Shown: positions 1-6,415 of the stretch, piece by piece
Layout of the letters: each line of letters begins with the position of its first letter
Position numbering within the stretch: position 1 is the first letter of the stretch
NCBI GenBank assembly: GCA_046086245.1
Contig: JBJSXB010000227.1
Coordinates: forward strand, 1 to 6,579
Source of the DNA: F1-20-MAGs016 sp046086245
GTDB lineage: Bacteria > Planctomycetota > Planctomycetia > Pirellulales > UBA1268
Direction: 5' to 3'
Length of the DNA: 6,579 bases
Notes under the pieces: model-generated
Told to the model about the DNA's origin: nothing
Seen by the model: only the letters and a program-made list of their open reading frames with translations
Databases searched by the model: none
Position numbers and translations under genes: made by a program

Positions 1-1176
1 CGCCACCGAGAACACGCTCCCCCAATGGTCGCGGCCGCCCGCGGGACTGATCCGCGGCGTGCGGCCGAACCCCCCCATCGCGACCACCAGCGTGTCGTCG
101 AGCAGGCCGCGTTCGGCGAGATCGTCGAGGAGCGCCGCCAGCGCCATATCGAACGTCGGGCAGAGGACACGCTCGAGCCGGCCGGCGTTGTCGACGTGGG
201 TGTCCCACAGCGGGTTGTTGGAGGTCGTGTCGCCGGGCTCGCGCGGGTAGTTGACCTGCACGAGCCGGACTCCCGCCTCGACAAGGCGGCGGGCGAGGAG
301 CACGCTCTGGCCGAACTTCGTCCTGCCGTAGCTGTCGCGCGTCGCCTCCGTCTCGCGCTCGATCTCGAGCGCCCGGCGCGTGGCGCCGGCGGAGAGCAGG
401 TCGAACGCCTCCGATCGGACGCGCGCGGCCTCGAGCAGGCCCTGGCTACCGGGGATTGCCAGACCGTCGAGCGACTCGAGCAGGCCGCGCCTGGCGCCGA
501 GGCGCCGGACGGCCTCGGCGGGCACCGACAATCCGTCGATCTCGAGGCGCGCCGCGGCCGGGTCGCAGCGCAGCAGGTGCGGATGCCACGTCGCCCCCAT
601 GAAGCCGCCGTTCTGACCCGGCCAGGGGATGGCGGGATTGTTGACGAGCGGTTCGGGGATCACGACCGCGTCGAGCGGCCCTTGGTCGGCCGGCCGCAGC
701 GCCCCGACCGCCGCGGCGATGCTCGGCCAGTCGGCGGCGCTGGCGGGCACGTTCTCGGCGACGCTCGCCGGCTCGTGGCCGGTGAGCATGAAGCAGCCGC
801 TGGTGGAATGGGAATGGATCCCGGTGGTCATCGAGCGGATCACGCACAGCCGGTCGGCGCGACGGGCGAGGCGCGGCAGCAGTTCACAGAACGCCACCCC
901 GGGCACACTCGTCGACACCGGGAGAAACGGCCCGCGGATCTCGATCGGCGCCGCCGGCTTGGGGTCGAACGTCTCGTGCTGCGGCGGGCCGCCGGCGAGG
1001 AACAGGACGATGCAGTTGCGCGCCCGAGCCTTGGCGGCCGGCACGGCCGAATCGGCGGCGCGGAGTGGCCGCGCGATGGCACCGAGTCCGACCCCGAGCG
1101 CTCCCAGGCCGCCGATCCGGAGCACTTCCCGGCGGGGAGACGGACCGCGGCAGGGATCAGGCAACCGACCCGCCAT
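1..1176 (-). CDS. DUF1501 family exported protein, 3' end cut by window edge
   Basis: The frame stays open for exactly 392 codons from the ATG at 1176-1174 to base 1, so the C-terminus (probably 50-90 residues, judged from the usual 420-480 residue family length) is outside the window. Residues 13-40 form a twin-arginine-type leader (SPRREVLRIGG followed by a Gly/Ala/Leu stretch), suggesting folded export by Tat. DUF1501 signatures follow in order: AGGPPQHETFDPK (61-73), WDTHVDN (324-330), GGFGRTP (368-374) and GRDHW (381-385). DUF1501 belongs to the alkaline-phosphatase/sulfatase-like fold, and the Asp/His motifs are presumed metal or active-site positions. No substrate is known. A GAGGGGGG tract three bases before the ATG could serve as a ribosome binding site. 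The gene is divergent from the cytochrome/DUF1501 pair starting at 1281 and is a different subtype from the second DUF1501 protein. The usual Glu of the GEFGRTP motif is Gly369 here. Family call is firm; function is unknown. Confidence 0.93.
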   Translation of the reverse strand, partial: MAGRLPDPCRGPSPRREVLRIGGLGALGVGLGAIARPLRAADSAVPAAKARARNCIVLFLAGGPPQHETFDPKPAAPIEIRGPFLPVSTSVPGVAFCELLPRLARRADRLCVIRSMTTGIHSHSTSGCFMLTGHEPASVAENVPASAADWPSIAAAVGALRPADQGPLDAVVIPEPLVNNPAIPWPGQNGGFMGATWHPHLLRCDPAAARLEIDGLSVPAEAVRRLGARRGLLESLDGLAIPGSQGLLEAARVRSEAFDLLSAGATRRALEIERETEATRDSYGRTKFGQSVLLARRLVEAGVRLVQVNYPREPGDTTSNNPLWDTHVDNAGRLERVLCPTFDMALAALLDDLAERGLLDDTLVVAMGGFGRTPRISPAGGRDHWGSVFSVA

Positions 1177-1280
1177 GTGCCCCCCTCGACCGTGCCCGGC
1201 GGACCAGCCATACCACCGCGACGTGGTCACGTGCGCGACTCGATTGTAACCCCCCCTCGCCGGGCGGATACGATGAAGGC
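1177..1280. promoter_or_regulatory. Divergent intergenic region with inverted repeat and possible -10 box
   Basis: This 104-base gap separates the two divergent transcription units and must hold both promoters unless one is leaderless. On the minus strand TACAAT (1248-1243) is a five-of-six match to a -10 box, but no good -35 lies at the right distance. It would start transcription near 1236 and give a leader of about 60 bases. An inverted repeat sits over that point: CGCGACGTG (1217-1225), two bases, then CACGT, one extra G, CGCG (1228-1237). It is a plausible operator. On the plus strand TTGTAA (1244-1249) and TACGAT (1269-1274) are a weak, 19-base-spaced pair pointing to a start at the ATG itself. 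All promoter calls are inference. Confidence 0.35.
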
Positions 1281-4151
1281 ATGGTGACGACGGTTGTTTC
1301 CCATCGCCGCGTTCGGTCCCGACCGGCTCCGGAGGCGCTGCTCCTGGCGGCGGTGATCGCAGCCGGGGCGGGAAGCACGCGTGCCGATGAACCGCCCACC
1401 GCCCCCCCCGCCGATGCCCGAGCGGCCGAGACGCTGTTCGAACAGCGCGTCCGCCCGGTGTTCGCCAACCGCTGCCAGGGCTGCCACGGTGGCCTTGTCG
1501 CGGAGGGTGGCCTGCGGCTCGACAGCGGTCCGGCGGTCACCAAGGGAGGCGATGGCGGTCCGGTGATCGTCGCCGGAGATCCGGCGGCGAGCCGGCTGGT
1601 GGCCGCGATCCGCCGAACCGGCGACCTCGCGATGCCCCCCGACGAACCGCTGCCCCCCGACGAGGCGGCGGCGATCGAAGCGTGGGTGGCGGCGGGTGCC
1701 CACTGGCCCTCGAGCGCCGCCGGGGAACCGGTGGAACGGTCGCTCGACGAAAGGATCGCCGCCGCGCGGGCCGACCACTGGGCGTTCCGCCCGCCGTGCC
1801 GCACCACGCCGCCGCCCCCCGCCGCGGTCGATGCCGCGGTGGCGGGCGCCTGGAACGGACCGATCGACCGCTTCATTCTCGCCGGCATCGCCGCGGCGGG
1901 ATTCTCCCCGGCGCCGGACGCCGATCCGCGCACGCTCCATCGACGGCTGTGGTTCGATCTCGCCGGCCTGCCACCGCCGGCGGACGACGCCGATGCCTTC
2001 GTGGCGGCCCCGTCGGAGGAGGCCTATCGGGCGCTCGTCGACCGCCTGCTCGCCACTCCCGAGCATGCCGAGCACTGGGGACGCAAGTGGCTCGACCTGG
2101 CCCGCTACGCCGACACGATGGGCTACGCGTTCGCCAATCAGGATCCGCGCTATCCGTTCGCCTGGACCTACCGCGATTGGGTCGTGCGCGCACTCGCCGA
2201 CGACATGCCCTACGACCGGTTCGTGACGCTCCAGCTGGCGGCCGACCGGATCGACCCGCCGGTCGCGCCGGCCGATCTTGCGGCCCTCGGGTTCTTGACC
2301 GTGGGGCGGACGTTCCTCGGCAACACCCACGACATCATCGACGACCGTATCGACCTGGTGACGCGCGGCCTGATGGGGCTCACCGTCGCCTGTGCACGGT
2401 GTCACGATCACAAGTTCGAACCGGTGGGCATGGCCGACTACTACGCCCTTCACGGCATCTTCGCCAGCTCGCGGATCCCCGAGGCGCTCCCCGTGATCGG
2501 CACGCCGCCGCCGGGCCCCGAGGCGGAGGCGTTCGCGACGCGGCTGGCCGAACTGCAGGCGGCGATCCCGGCGCACGAGGTCGCCGTGCAGGCGCGGGGG
2601 TCGCGTGAGGCGGTCGCCCACGCCGCCGACTATCTGATGGAGACCGCCCGCCCCGCGCCGCGCAACGCCGACAATCGTCCCCCGCGAATGGCCGATGGGT
2701 ACGACCTCCAGCAGTTCATCATCGACCGGATCGCAGGGCTCGTCGCACGGCACGACGCCGCCCATCCGATCATCGGCCCCTGGATCGCCCTCCGCGGCCT
2801 GCCCGACGACCGGTTCACCGAGGCCGCGCGGAGCCTGGTCGCCACCTGGGGTGACGCGCCGCCGCCGACTACCGTCGATCCGGTGGTCGCTGCCGAACTG
2901 CGTTCGGCGGCACCGGCGTCGCTCCGCGCTCTCGCCGAGGCCTACGCGCGGCTGATCCAACGTGTCGTTCCCGAGTTCGCCGGCGGGCCGTCCGTATCGG
3001 AGAGCGAGGCCGGAGAGATCGCCCCGCTCCGCGCGCTTCTCGGCGCCGAGGGCACGCCGCTGGTCCTCGCCGTCTCCGAGGCGATGCGGGTGGCGACGGT
3101 GGCCGAGCAGACCGAGGCGCGGAAGCGGCGACAGGACGTCACGCGGCACGAAGCCGAAGCCCCCGGCGGCCCGCCGAAGGCGATGGTGTTGGTCGACGCC
3201 GGCGATCCCCACGACAGCCACATCCTCCTCCGCGGCAATCCCGGCCGTCCGGGCGACCGCGTCCCGCGGCGCCTGCCCCTGCTTCTCGGCGGGGCGGCGG
3301 TCAACGCCGGCAGTGGTCGGTTGGAACTGGCGCGCGGCATCGTCGCTCCCGACAATCCGCTCACGGCGCGGGTGATCGTCAACTGGGTCTGGACCCACCA
3401 CTTCGGCACAGGGCTCGTCGGCACCCCCGGCGATCTCGGCGTGCGCGGCGATGCGCCGAGCCATCCGCACTTGCTCGACGATCTCGCCGTGCGGTTCGTC
3501 GAGGAGGGGCGGTGGAGCCTGCGCTGGCTGCACCGCGAGATCGTCACCAGCCGCGTGTGGCGGCAAACGTCGACGCCCGAGCCGCGTCTCGCCGCCGCCG
3601 ACCCCGACAACCGCCTCCTCGCCCGCGCCCAGCGCCGGCGCCTCGAGTGGGAGGCGTTCCGCGACTCCCTGCTCGTCGCCGCCGGCACGCTGTCGACGGC
3701 GCGGCGCGGCGGTCCGGGAAGCGATCCGCTGGCGAAGGATGCCGCCGACCGGCGCAGTCTCTATACCCGTCTCGACCGGCAGGACGTGCCGGGCACGCTG
3801 CGGATCTTCGACCTCGCCAATCCCGACACCGCGGTGCACGTGCGCCAACGGACCGTGGTGCCGCAGCAGTCGCTGGCAGTGCTCAACGCGGAGTTGGTCG
3901 TCGAGGCGGCACGCGGCCTGGCCGACCGCTCGGCGCGCGAAGCGGGCGAAGGGGCCGACGACACCCGCCGGCTCGATCGGCTCTGGCGGGCGGCCCTCTC
4001 CCGCGATCCCGGCGACGACGAGCGGGTGCTGACACTGGCGTGGCTGGATCGCGAGCGCGCCGCCGACGAGGCCACCCCGTCGCCGTTCGACCGCTGGGCG
4101 CGGCTCGCCCAGGCGCTGCTGGCGACGGCCGAATTCCAATTCATCGACTGA
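1281..4151 (+). CDS. PSCyt1-DUF1549-DUF1553 planctomycete cytochrome c domain protein
   Basis: A 956-residue exported multidomain protein. Residues 1-35 are a signal peptide (basic HRRVRSR, hydrophobic 19-31, likely cleavage after STRA). The PSCyt1 domain (about 50-140) carries the haem c motif CQGCH (65-69) and the conserved MPP (118-120), whose Met is a likely sixth ligand. The PSCyt2/DUF1549 domain (about 193-400) contains PIDRFIL (194-200), WGRKWLDLARYAD (266-278) and a second CxxCH motif, CARCHDHKFEP (371-381). A less conserved linker (about 415-635) follows. RGNPGRPGDRVPRRLP (651-666) leads into PSD1/DUF1553 (about 675-935), with NPLTARVIVNWVW (692-704) and NPDTAVHVRQRTVVPQQSL (847-865). 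Length and domain order are typical. The protein is presumably an envelope redox partner of the DUF1501 protein encoded six bases downstream, but its reaction and substrate are not established. An in-frame ATG at 1065 exists, but the 1281 start puts a proper signal peptide at the N-terminus. GAAGG at 1275-1279 is only one base from that ATG, so GTG 1284 is an alternative start. Confidence 0.95.
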   Translation: MVTTVVSHRRVRSRPAPEALLLAAVIAAGAGSTRADEPPTAPPADARAAETLFEQRVRPVFANRCQGCHGGLVAEGGLRLDSGPAVTKGGDGGPVIVAGDPAASRLVAAIRRTGDLAMPPDEPLPPDEAAAIEAWVAAGAHWPSSAAGEPVERSLDERIAAARADHWAFRPPCRTTPPPPAAVDAAVAGAWNGPIDRFILAGIAAAGFSPAPDADPRTLHRRLWFDLAGLPPPADDADAFVAAPSEEAYRALVDRLLATPEHAEHWGRKWLDLARYADTMGYAFANQDPRYPFAWTYRDWVVRALADDMPYDRFVTLQLAADRIDPPVAPADLAALGFLTVGRTFLGNTHDIIDDRIDLVTRGLMGLTVACARCHDHKFEPVGMADYYALHGIFASSRIPEALPVIGTPPPGPEAEAFATRLAELQAAIPAHEVAVQARGSREAVAHAADYLMETARPAPRNADNRPPRMADGYDLQQFIIDRIAGLVARHDAAHPIIGPWIALRGLPDDRFTEAARSLVATWGDAPPPTTVDPVVAAELRSAAPASLRALAEAYARLIQRVVPEFAGGPSVSESEAGEIAPLRALLGAEGTPLVLAVSEAMRVATVAEQTEARKRRQDVTRHEAEAPGGPPKAMVLVDAGDPHDSHILLRGNPGRPGDRVPRRLPLLLGGAAVNAGSGRLELARGIVAPDNPLTARVIVNWVWTHHFGTGLVGTPGDLGVRGDAPSHPHLLDDLAVRFVEEGRWSLRWLHREIVTSRVWRQTSTPEPRLAAADPDNRLLARAQRRRLEWEAFRDSLLVAAGTLSTARRGGPGSDPLAKDAADRRSLYTRLDRQDVPGTLRIFDLANPDTAVHVRQRTVVPQQSLAVLNAELVVEAARGLADRSAREAGEGADDTRRLDRLWRAALSRDPGDDERVLTLAWLDRERAADEATPSPFDRWARLAQALLATAEFQFID

Positions 4152-4157
4152 AGTCCG

Positions 4158-5576
4158 ATGCGCTCACCCCACCCCCTCAACCGGCGCGACGCACTGTGCC
4201 GCAGCGGTCTGGGCATCGGTTGGCTGGGCGCCGCCGGGCTGCTGGCGGCCGATGCCGCCGCCGACGAGGCCGCCGGACCTCGCTCGTTGGCCGCCCGTGC
4301 CCCGCATGTCACGCCGCGCGCCCGGGCGGTGATCCACCTGTTCGCCAACGGCGGTCCGAGCCACCTCGACACGTTCGATCGCAAGACGGCGCTCGAGCGG
4401 TACGCCGGACAGGAGGTGCCGGGGCGCCTTCCCACCGAACGGCGGACCGGGGCGGCGTTCCCGTCGCCGTTCGCGTTCGCGCGCCACGGCGACAGCGGCC
4501 TGGAGGTGAGCGACCTGTTTCCGTCGGTCGCCCGCCACGCCGACCGGCTGCTGGTCGTCCGCTCGATGCACGCCGACGTGCCCAATCACGAGCCGTCGCT
4601 GATGCTGATGAACTGCGGCGACGGCCGTCTGGTGCGCCCCGCCGCCGGTGCTTGGGTGACCTACGGGCTGGGCACGGAGAACCAGAATCTCCCCGGCTTC
4701 GTCGCGATGTGCCCCGGGGGCTACCCGATCAAGGGACCCGAGAATTGGCGGGCCGCCTTCCTTCCCGGAGCGTTCCAGGGAACGTACGTCGATACGAAGA
4801 AGAAGACCGTCGCCGAACTCGTGGAGCACGTCCGCCATCCGCTGCTCGACCGCGAGGCGCAGCGCCGGCAGCTCGATCTCACCGCCACCCTCGATCGCGG
4901 CCACCTCGCCGCCCGACCGCGCGATCCGCAGCTCGAGGCCCGGCTGGCGTCGATGGAGCTCGCCTGGCGGATGCAGGCGGAGGCGGCGGAGGCGTTCGAC
5001 GTGTCGCGTGAGCCGCGGCATGTGCGTGAGCGCTATGGCGACGACATTCAGGGGCGGCAGATGCTCATCGCCCGGCGCCTCGTCGAACGTGGCGTCCGCT
5101 ACGTGCAGGTCTGGCACGGCGAGGGACAGCCGTGGGACAGCCACGAGCACATCGAGAAGGCCCATCGGAAGCTCGCCAACGAGTGCGACCGGGCGATCGG
5201 CGCCCTACTCGACGATCTCGTCGGCCTCGGCATGCTCGAAAGCACCGTCGTCCTCTGGGGCGGCGAATTCGGCCGCACGCCGACGATCGAACTGCCCTCG
5301 CCGGGCAACGTCACCGTGGCGTCTGGCCGCGATCACAACCATCACGGCTTCACCGTCTGGATGGCCGGTGGCGGCGTGCGCGGGGGCACGGTCTACGGGG
5401 CCACCGACGAGTTGGGGTTCAAGGCGGTGGAGAAACCGGTGCACGTGCACGACCTGCAGGCGACGCTCCTCCACCTGCTCGGGCTCGACCACACGCGCCT
5501 GACCTACCGGCACAGCGGCCGCGACTTCCGCCTCACCGACGTCCATGGCCACGTCGTCGCCGATTGGATCGCCTGA
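4158..5576 (+). CDS. DUF1501 family Tat-exported protein (alkaline-phosphatase-like fold)
   Basis: A complete 472-residue DUF1501 protein. A twin-arginine-type leader (LNRRDALCRSG, 7-17, then a hydrophobic stretch to about 34) suggests export of a folded, possibly metal-loaded enzyme. Signatures in order are NGGPSHLDTFDRK (64-76), VPNHEPSLMLMNCG (141-154), PWDSHEH (325-331), WGGEFGRTP (367-375) and GRDHNHHGF (390-398), followed by HVHDLQATLLHLLGLDH (429-445) near the end. The Asp/His positions 327/329 and 392/393/395/396 are the likely metal or catalytic residues, by analogy with the alkaline-phosphatase/sulfatase superfamily; this is inference. The gene starts six bases after the stop of the DUF1549/DUF1553 gene, with a weak GAAG at 4150-4153, so the two form one operon. 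This pairing is characteristic of Planctomycetes and implies joint function, perhaps in breakdown of complex polymers, though the actual role is unknown. It differs clearly from the divergent DUF1501 protein at the left edge: its Glu370 is intact and its inserts differ. Confidence 0.95.
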   Translation: MRSPHPLNRRDALCRSGLGIGWLGAAGLLAADAAADEAAGPRSLAARAPHVTPRARAVIHLFANGGPSHLDTFDRKTALERYAGQEVPGRLPTERRTGAAFPSPFAFARHGDSGLEVSDLFPSVARHADRLLVVRSMHADVPNHEPSLMLMNCGDGRLVRPAAGAWVTYGLGTENQNLPGFVAMCPGGYPIKGPENWRAAFLPGAFQGTYVDTKKKTVAELVEHVRHPLLDREAQRRQLDLTATLDRGHLAARPRDPQLEARLASMELAWRMQAEAAEAFDVSREPRHVRERYGDDIQGRQMLIARRLVERGVRYVQVWHGEGQPWDSHEHIEKAHRKLANECDRAIGALLDDLVGLGMLESTVVLWGGEFGRTPTIELPSPGNVTVASGRDHNHHGFTVWMAGGGVRGGTVYGATDELGFKAVEKPVHVHDLQATLLHLLGLDHTRLTYRHSGRDFRLTDVHGHVVADWIA

Positions 5577-5578
5577 GC

Positions 5579-5619
5579 CCCGGGGGTTCCCGTATGGAAC
5601 CCGGGCCGTGGGCACGGCC
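5579..5619. terminator. GC-rich hairpin pair between convergent genes
   Basis: Two stem-loops lie in the 53-base gap between the convergent DUF1501 and LRR genes. The first pairs GGGTTCC (5584-5590) with GGAACCC (5596-5602) around a CGTAT loop, and can be lengthened by CCC (5579-5581) with GGG (5603-5605) across a two-base bulge. The second pairs GGCCGT (5604-5609) with ACGGCC (5614-5619) around GGGC. They overlap at 5604-5605, so the extended first form excludes the second. Neither strand has a T-run after a stem, so this is not a canonical intrinsic terminator. A bidirectional stop or 3'-end stabiliser is the likely role. Confidence 0.4.
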
Positions 5620-5629
5620 AGGCCGGTCG

Positions 5630-6259
5630 TCACGTCTTGGTGTTGGGCACGACCGGTCGGCCCCGGGGATCGACCATCTCGGCGATGATCGTCGTCATCG
5701 GGAGCGCCTGACGGAGACGCTCCAAGCCGTCGGCGGTGAGTTTGGTACCGCTGACGGAGAGCTTGCGCAGGCCGGTCAACCGCGCGAGCCCCTCGATCGC
5801 CGTGTCGTCGATCGCCGTGTTGATGAGATAGACGTCGGTGAGCGCGGGGAGCCGCGTCAGATGGGCGATGGCGGCGGAGGTGATCTTCGTGGCCGACAGC
5901 TGCAGCTTGCGCAGCTTCGTCAGGCCGGCGATCGCCTCGATGCCGGCGTCGGTGACTTTCGTCCCGGTGAGGTCGATCTCCTCGAGTTCGGGAAGCCATG
6001 CGGCGAACTGGGCGAGATCGCCGTCGCGGACCCGCCCGCGCTGCAGTTCGATGCGGTACAGCCGTCCCTTGTCGAAGAACACCCGACCGCCGAGGCTCCG
6101 CGCGAGGCTCTCGGCGCTCTGGATCGGCGACCGCGAGCAGGCCGGCACCGCGAGAACGAGAATCGGCACGGCGACGAGCCCCCGCACCGGCGTGCCGAGA
6201 AACCAACGCCGTGGATCACGCGAGTTCACCATCGGAAAACCGTCTGTCGATCGTGGCAT
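5630..6259 (-). CDS. Small leucine-rich-repeat protein, probable lipoprotein
   Basis: A 209-residue protein. A basic N-terminus (RDPRRW, 14-19) is followed by a hydrophobic segment (about 27-40) ending in AVPAC (37-41). Cys41 could be a lipidated residue, although Pro at -2 makes the lipobox imperfect; otherwise the segment is an uncleaved anchor or an ordinary signal. Residues 66-186 form leucine-rich repeats of the TxxTDxGxxxL kind: a degenerate first unit (66-88), then three units of exactly 24 residues (89-112, 113-136, 137-160) and a last unit (161 to about 186). Such LRRs normally give a curved solenoid that binds proteins; the partner here is unknown. The start is uncertain: neither ATG 6259 nor the in-frame ATG at 6232 (nine codons shorter, with a more typical signal peptide) has a good ribosome binding site. 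The gene is convergent with the DUF1501 operon and separately transcribed. Family call is firm; role is unknown. Confidence 0.85.
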   Translation of the reverse strand: MPRSTDGFPMVNSRDPRRWFLGTPVRGLVAVPILVLAVPACSRSPIQSAESLARSLGGRVFFDKGRLYRIELQRGRVRDGDLAQFAAWLPELEEIDLTGTKVTDAGIEAIAGLTKLRKLQLSATKITSAAIAHLTRLPALTDVYLINTAIDDTAIEGLARLTGLRKLSVSGTKLTADGLERLRQALPMTTIIAEMVDPRGRPVVPNTKT

Positions 6260-6293
6260 GATGCGTCGTTCGACAGGGCGACAATCCTCGGGG

Positions 6294-6415
6294 ATGCCGA
6301 GTACCGTGTTGCCGAGAGAGCGACGCCAGAGATACCGCTATCAGAGATACCACCGGCAGTGATACCGTGTTCCAGGACTACCGCGTTCCCGGAATACCGC
6401 TTCCAGGACTCCCGC
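6294..6415. repeat. Imperfect tandem array of about eight 15-16 base units with TACCG core
   Basis: The tetranucleotide TACC recurs with its T at 6302, 6333, 6348, 6363, 6379 and 6395, and as TCCC at 6410. The spacings are 31 (two units), 15, 15, 16, 16 and 15 bases. Units can be drawn as 6294-6308, 6309-6324 (core decayed), 6325-6339, 6340-6354, 6355-6369, 6370-6385, 6386-6400 and 6401-6415. The two clearest are TTCCAGGACTACCGCG (6370-6385) and TTCCCGGAATACCGC (6386-6400). The left units carry CAGAGATACC instead of TTCCNGGANTACC. The period is not a multiple of three and no convincing protein spans the array, so it is probably not coding. It lies 35-156 bases upstream of the LRR start codon. 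No known repeat family is recognised. Confidence 0.75.

Noticed and set aside
840..1211. A 123-codon minus-strand frame starting at 1211 upstream of the DUF1501 ATG
   Set aside because: It is out of frame with the DUF1501 gene, overlaps its 5' end and yields an Arg/Ser/Pro-rich sequence typical of frame-shifted high-GC DNA.
25..1287. A 420-codon plus-strand frame over the left-edge gene
   Set aside because: The minus strand here encodes an unmistakable DUF1501 protein with a twin-arginine leader; the plus-strand product is low-complexity Arg/Gly/Ala and matches nothing I recognise.
1227..4139. A 970-codon open frame on the minus strand opposite the cytochrome gene
   Set aside because: It is a shadow of the real gene in very GC-rich DNA: it is Arg/Gly/Ala-rich, has no recognisable domain or signal, and the plus-strand frame has clear PSCyt1, DUF1549 and DUF1553 motifs.
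6257..6285. TTGTCG with TCATGC 17 bases later on the minus strand as an LRR promoter
   Set aside because: The -10 matches at only three of six positions and would overlap the longer start codon; the TTGACA pair further upstream is better.
6294..6415. The periodic repeats as a CRISPR array
   Set aside because: Units of 15-16 bases are contiguous and diverged, with no unique spacers of 25-40 bases and no cas genes nearby.
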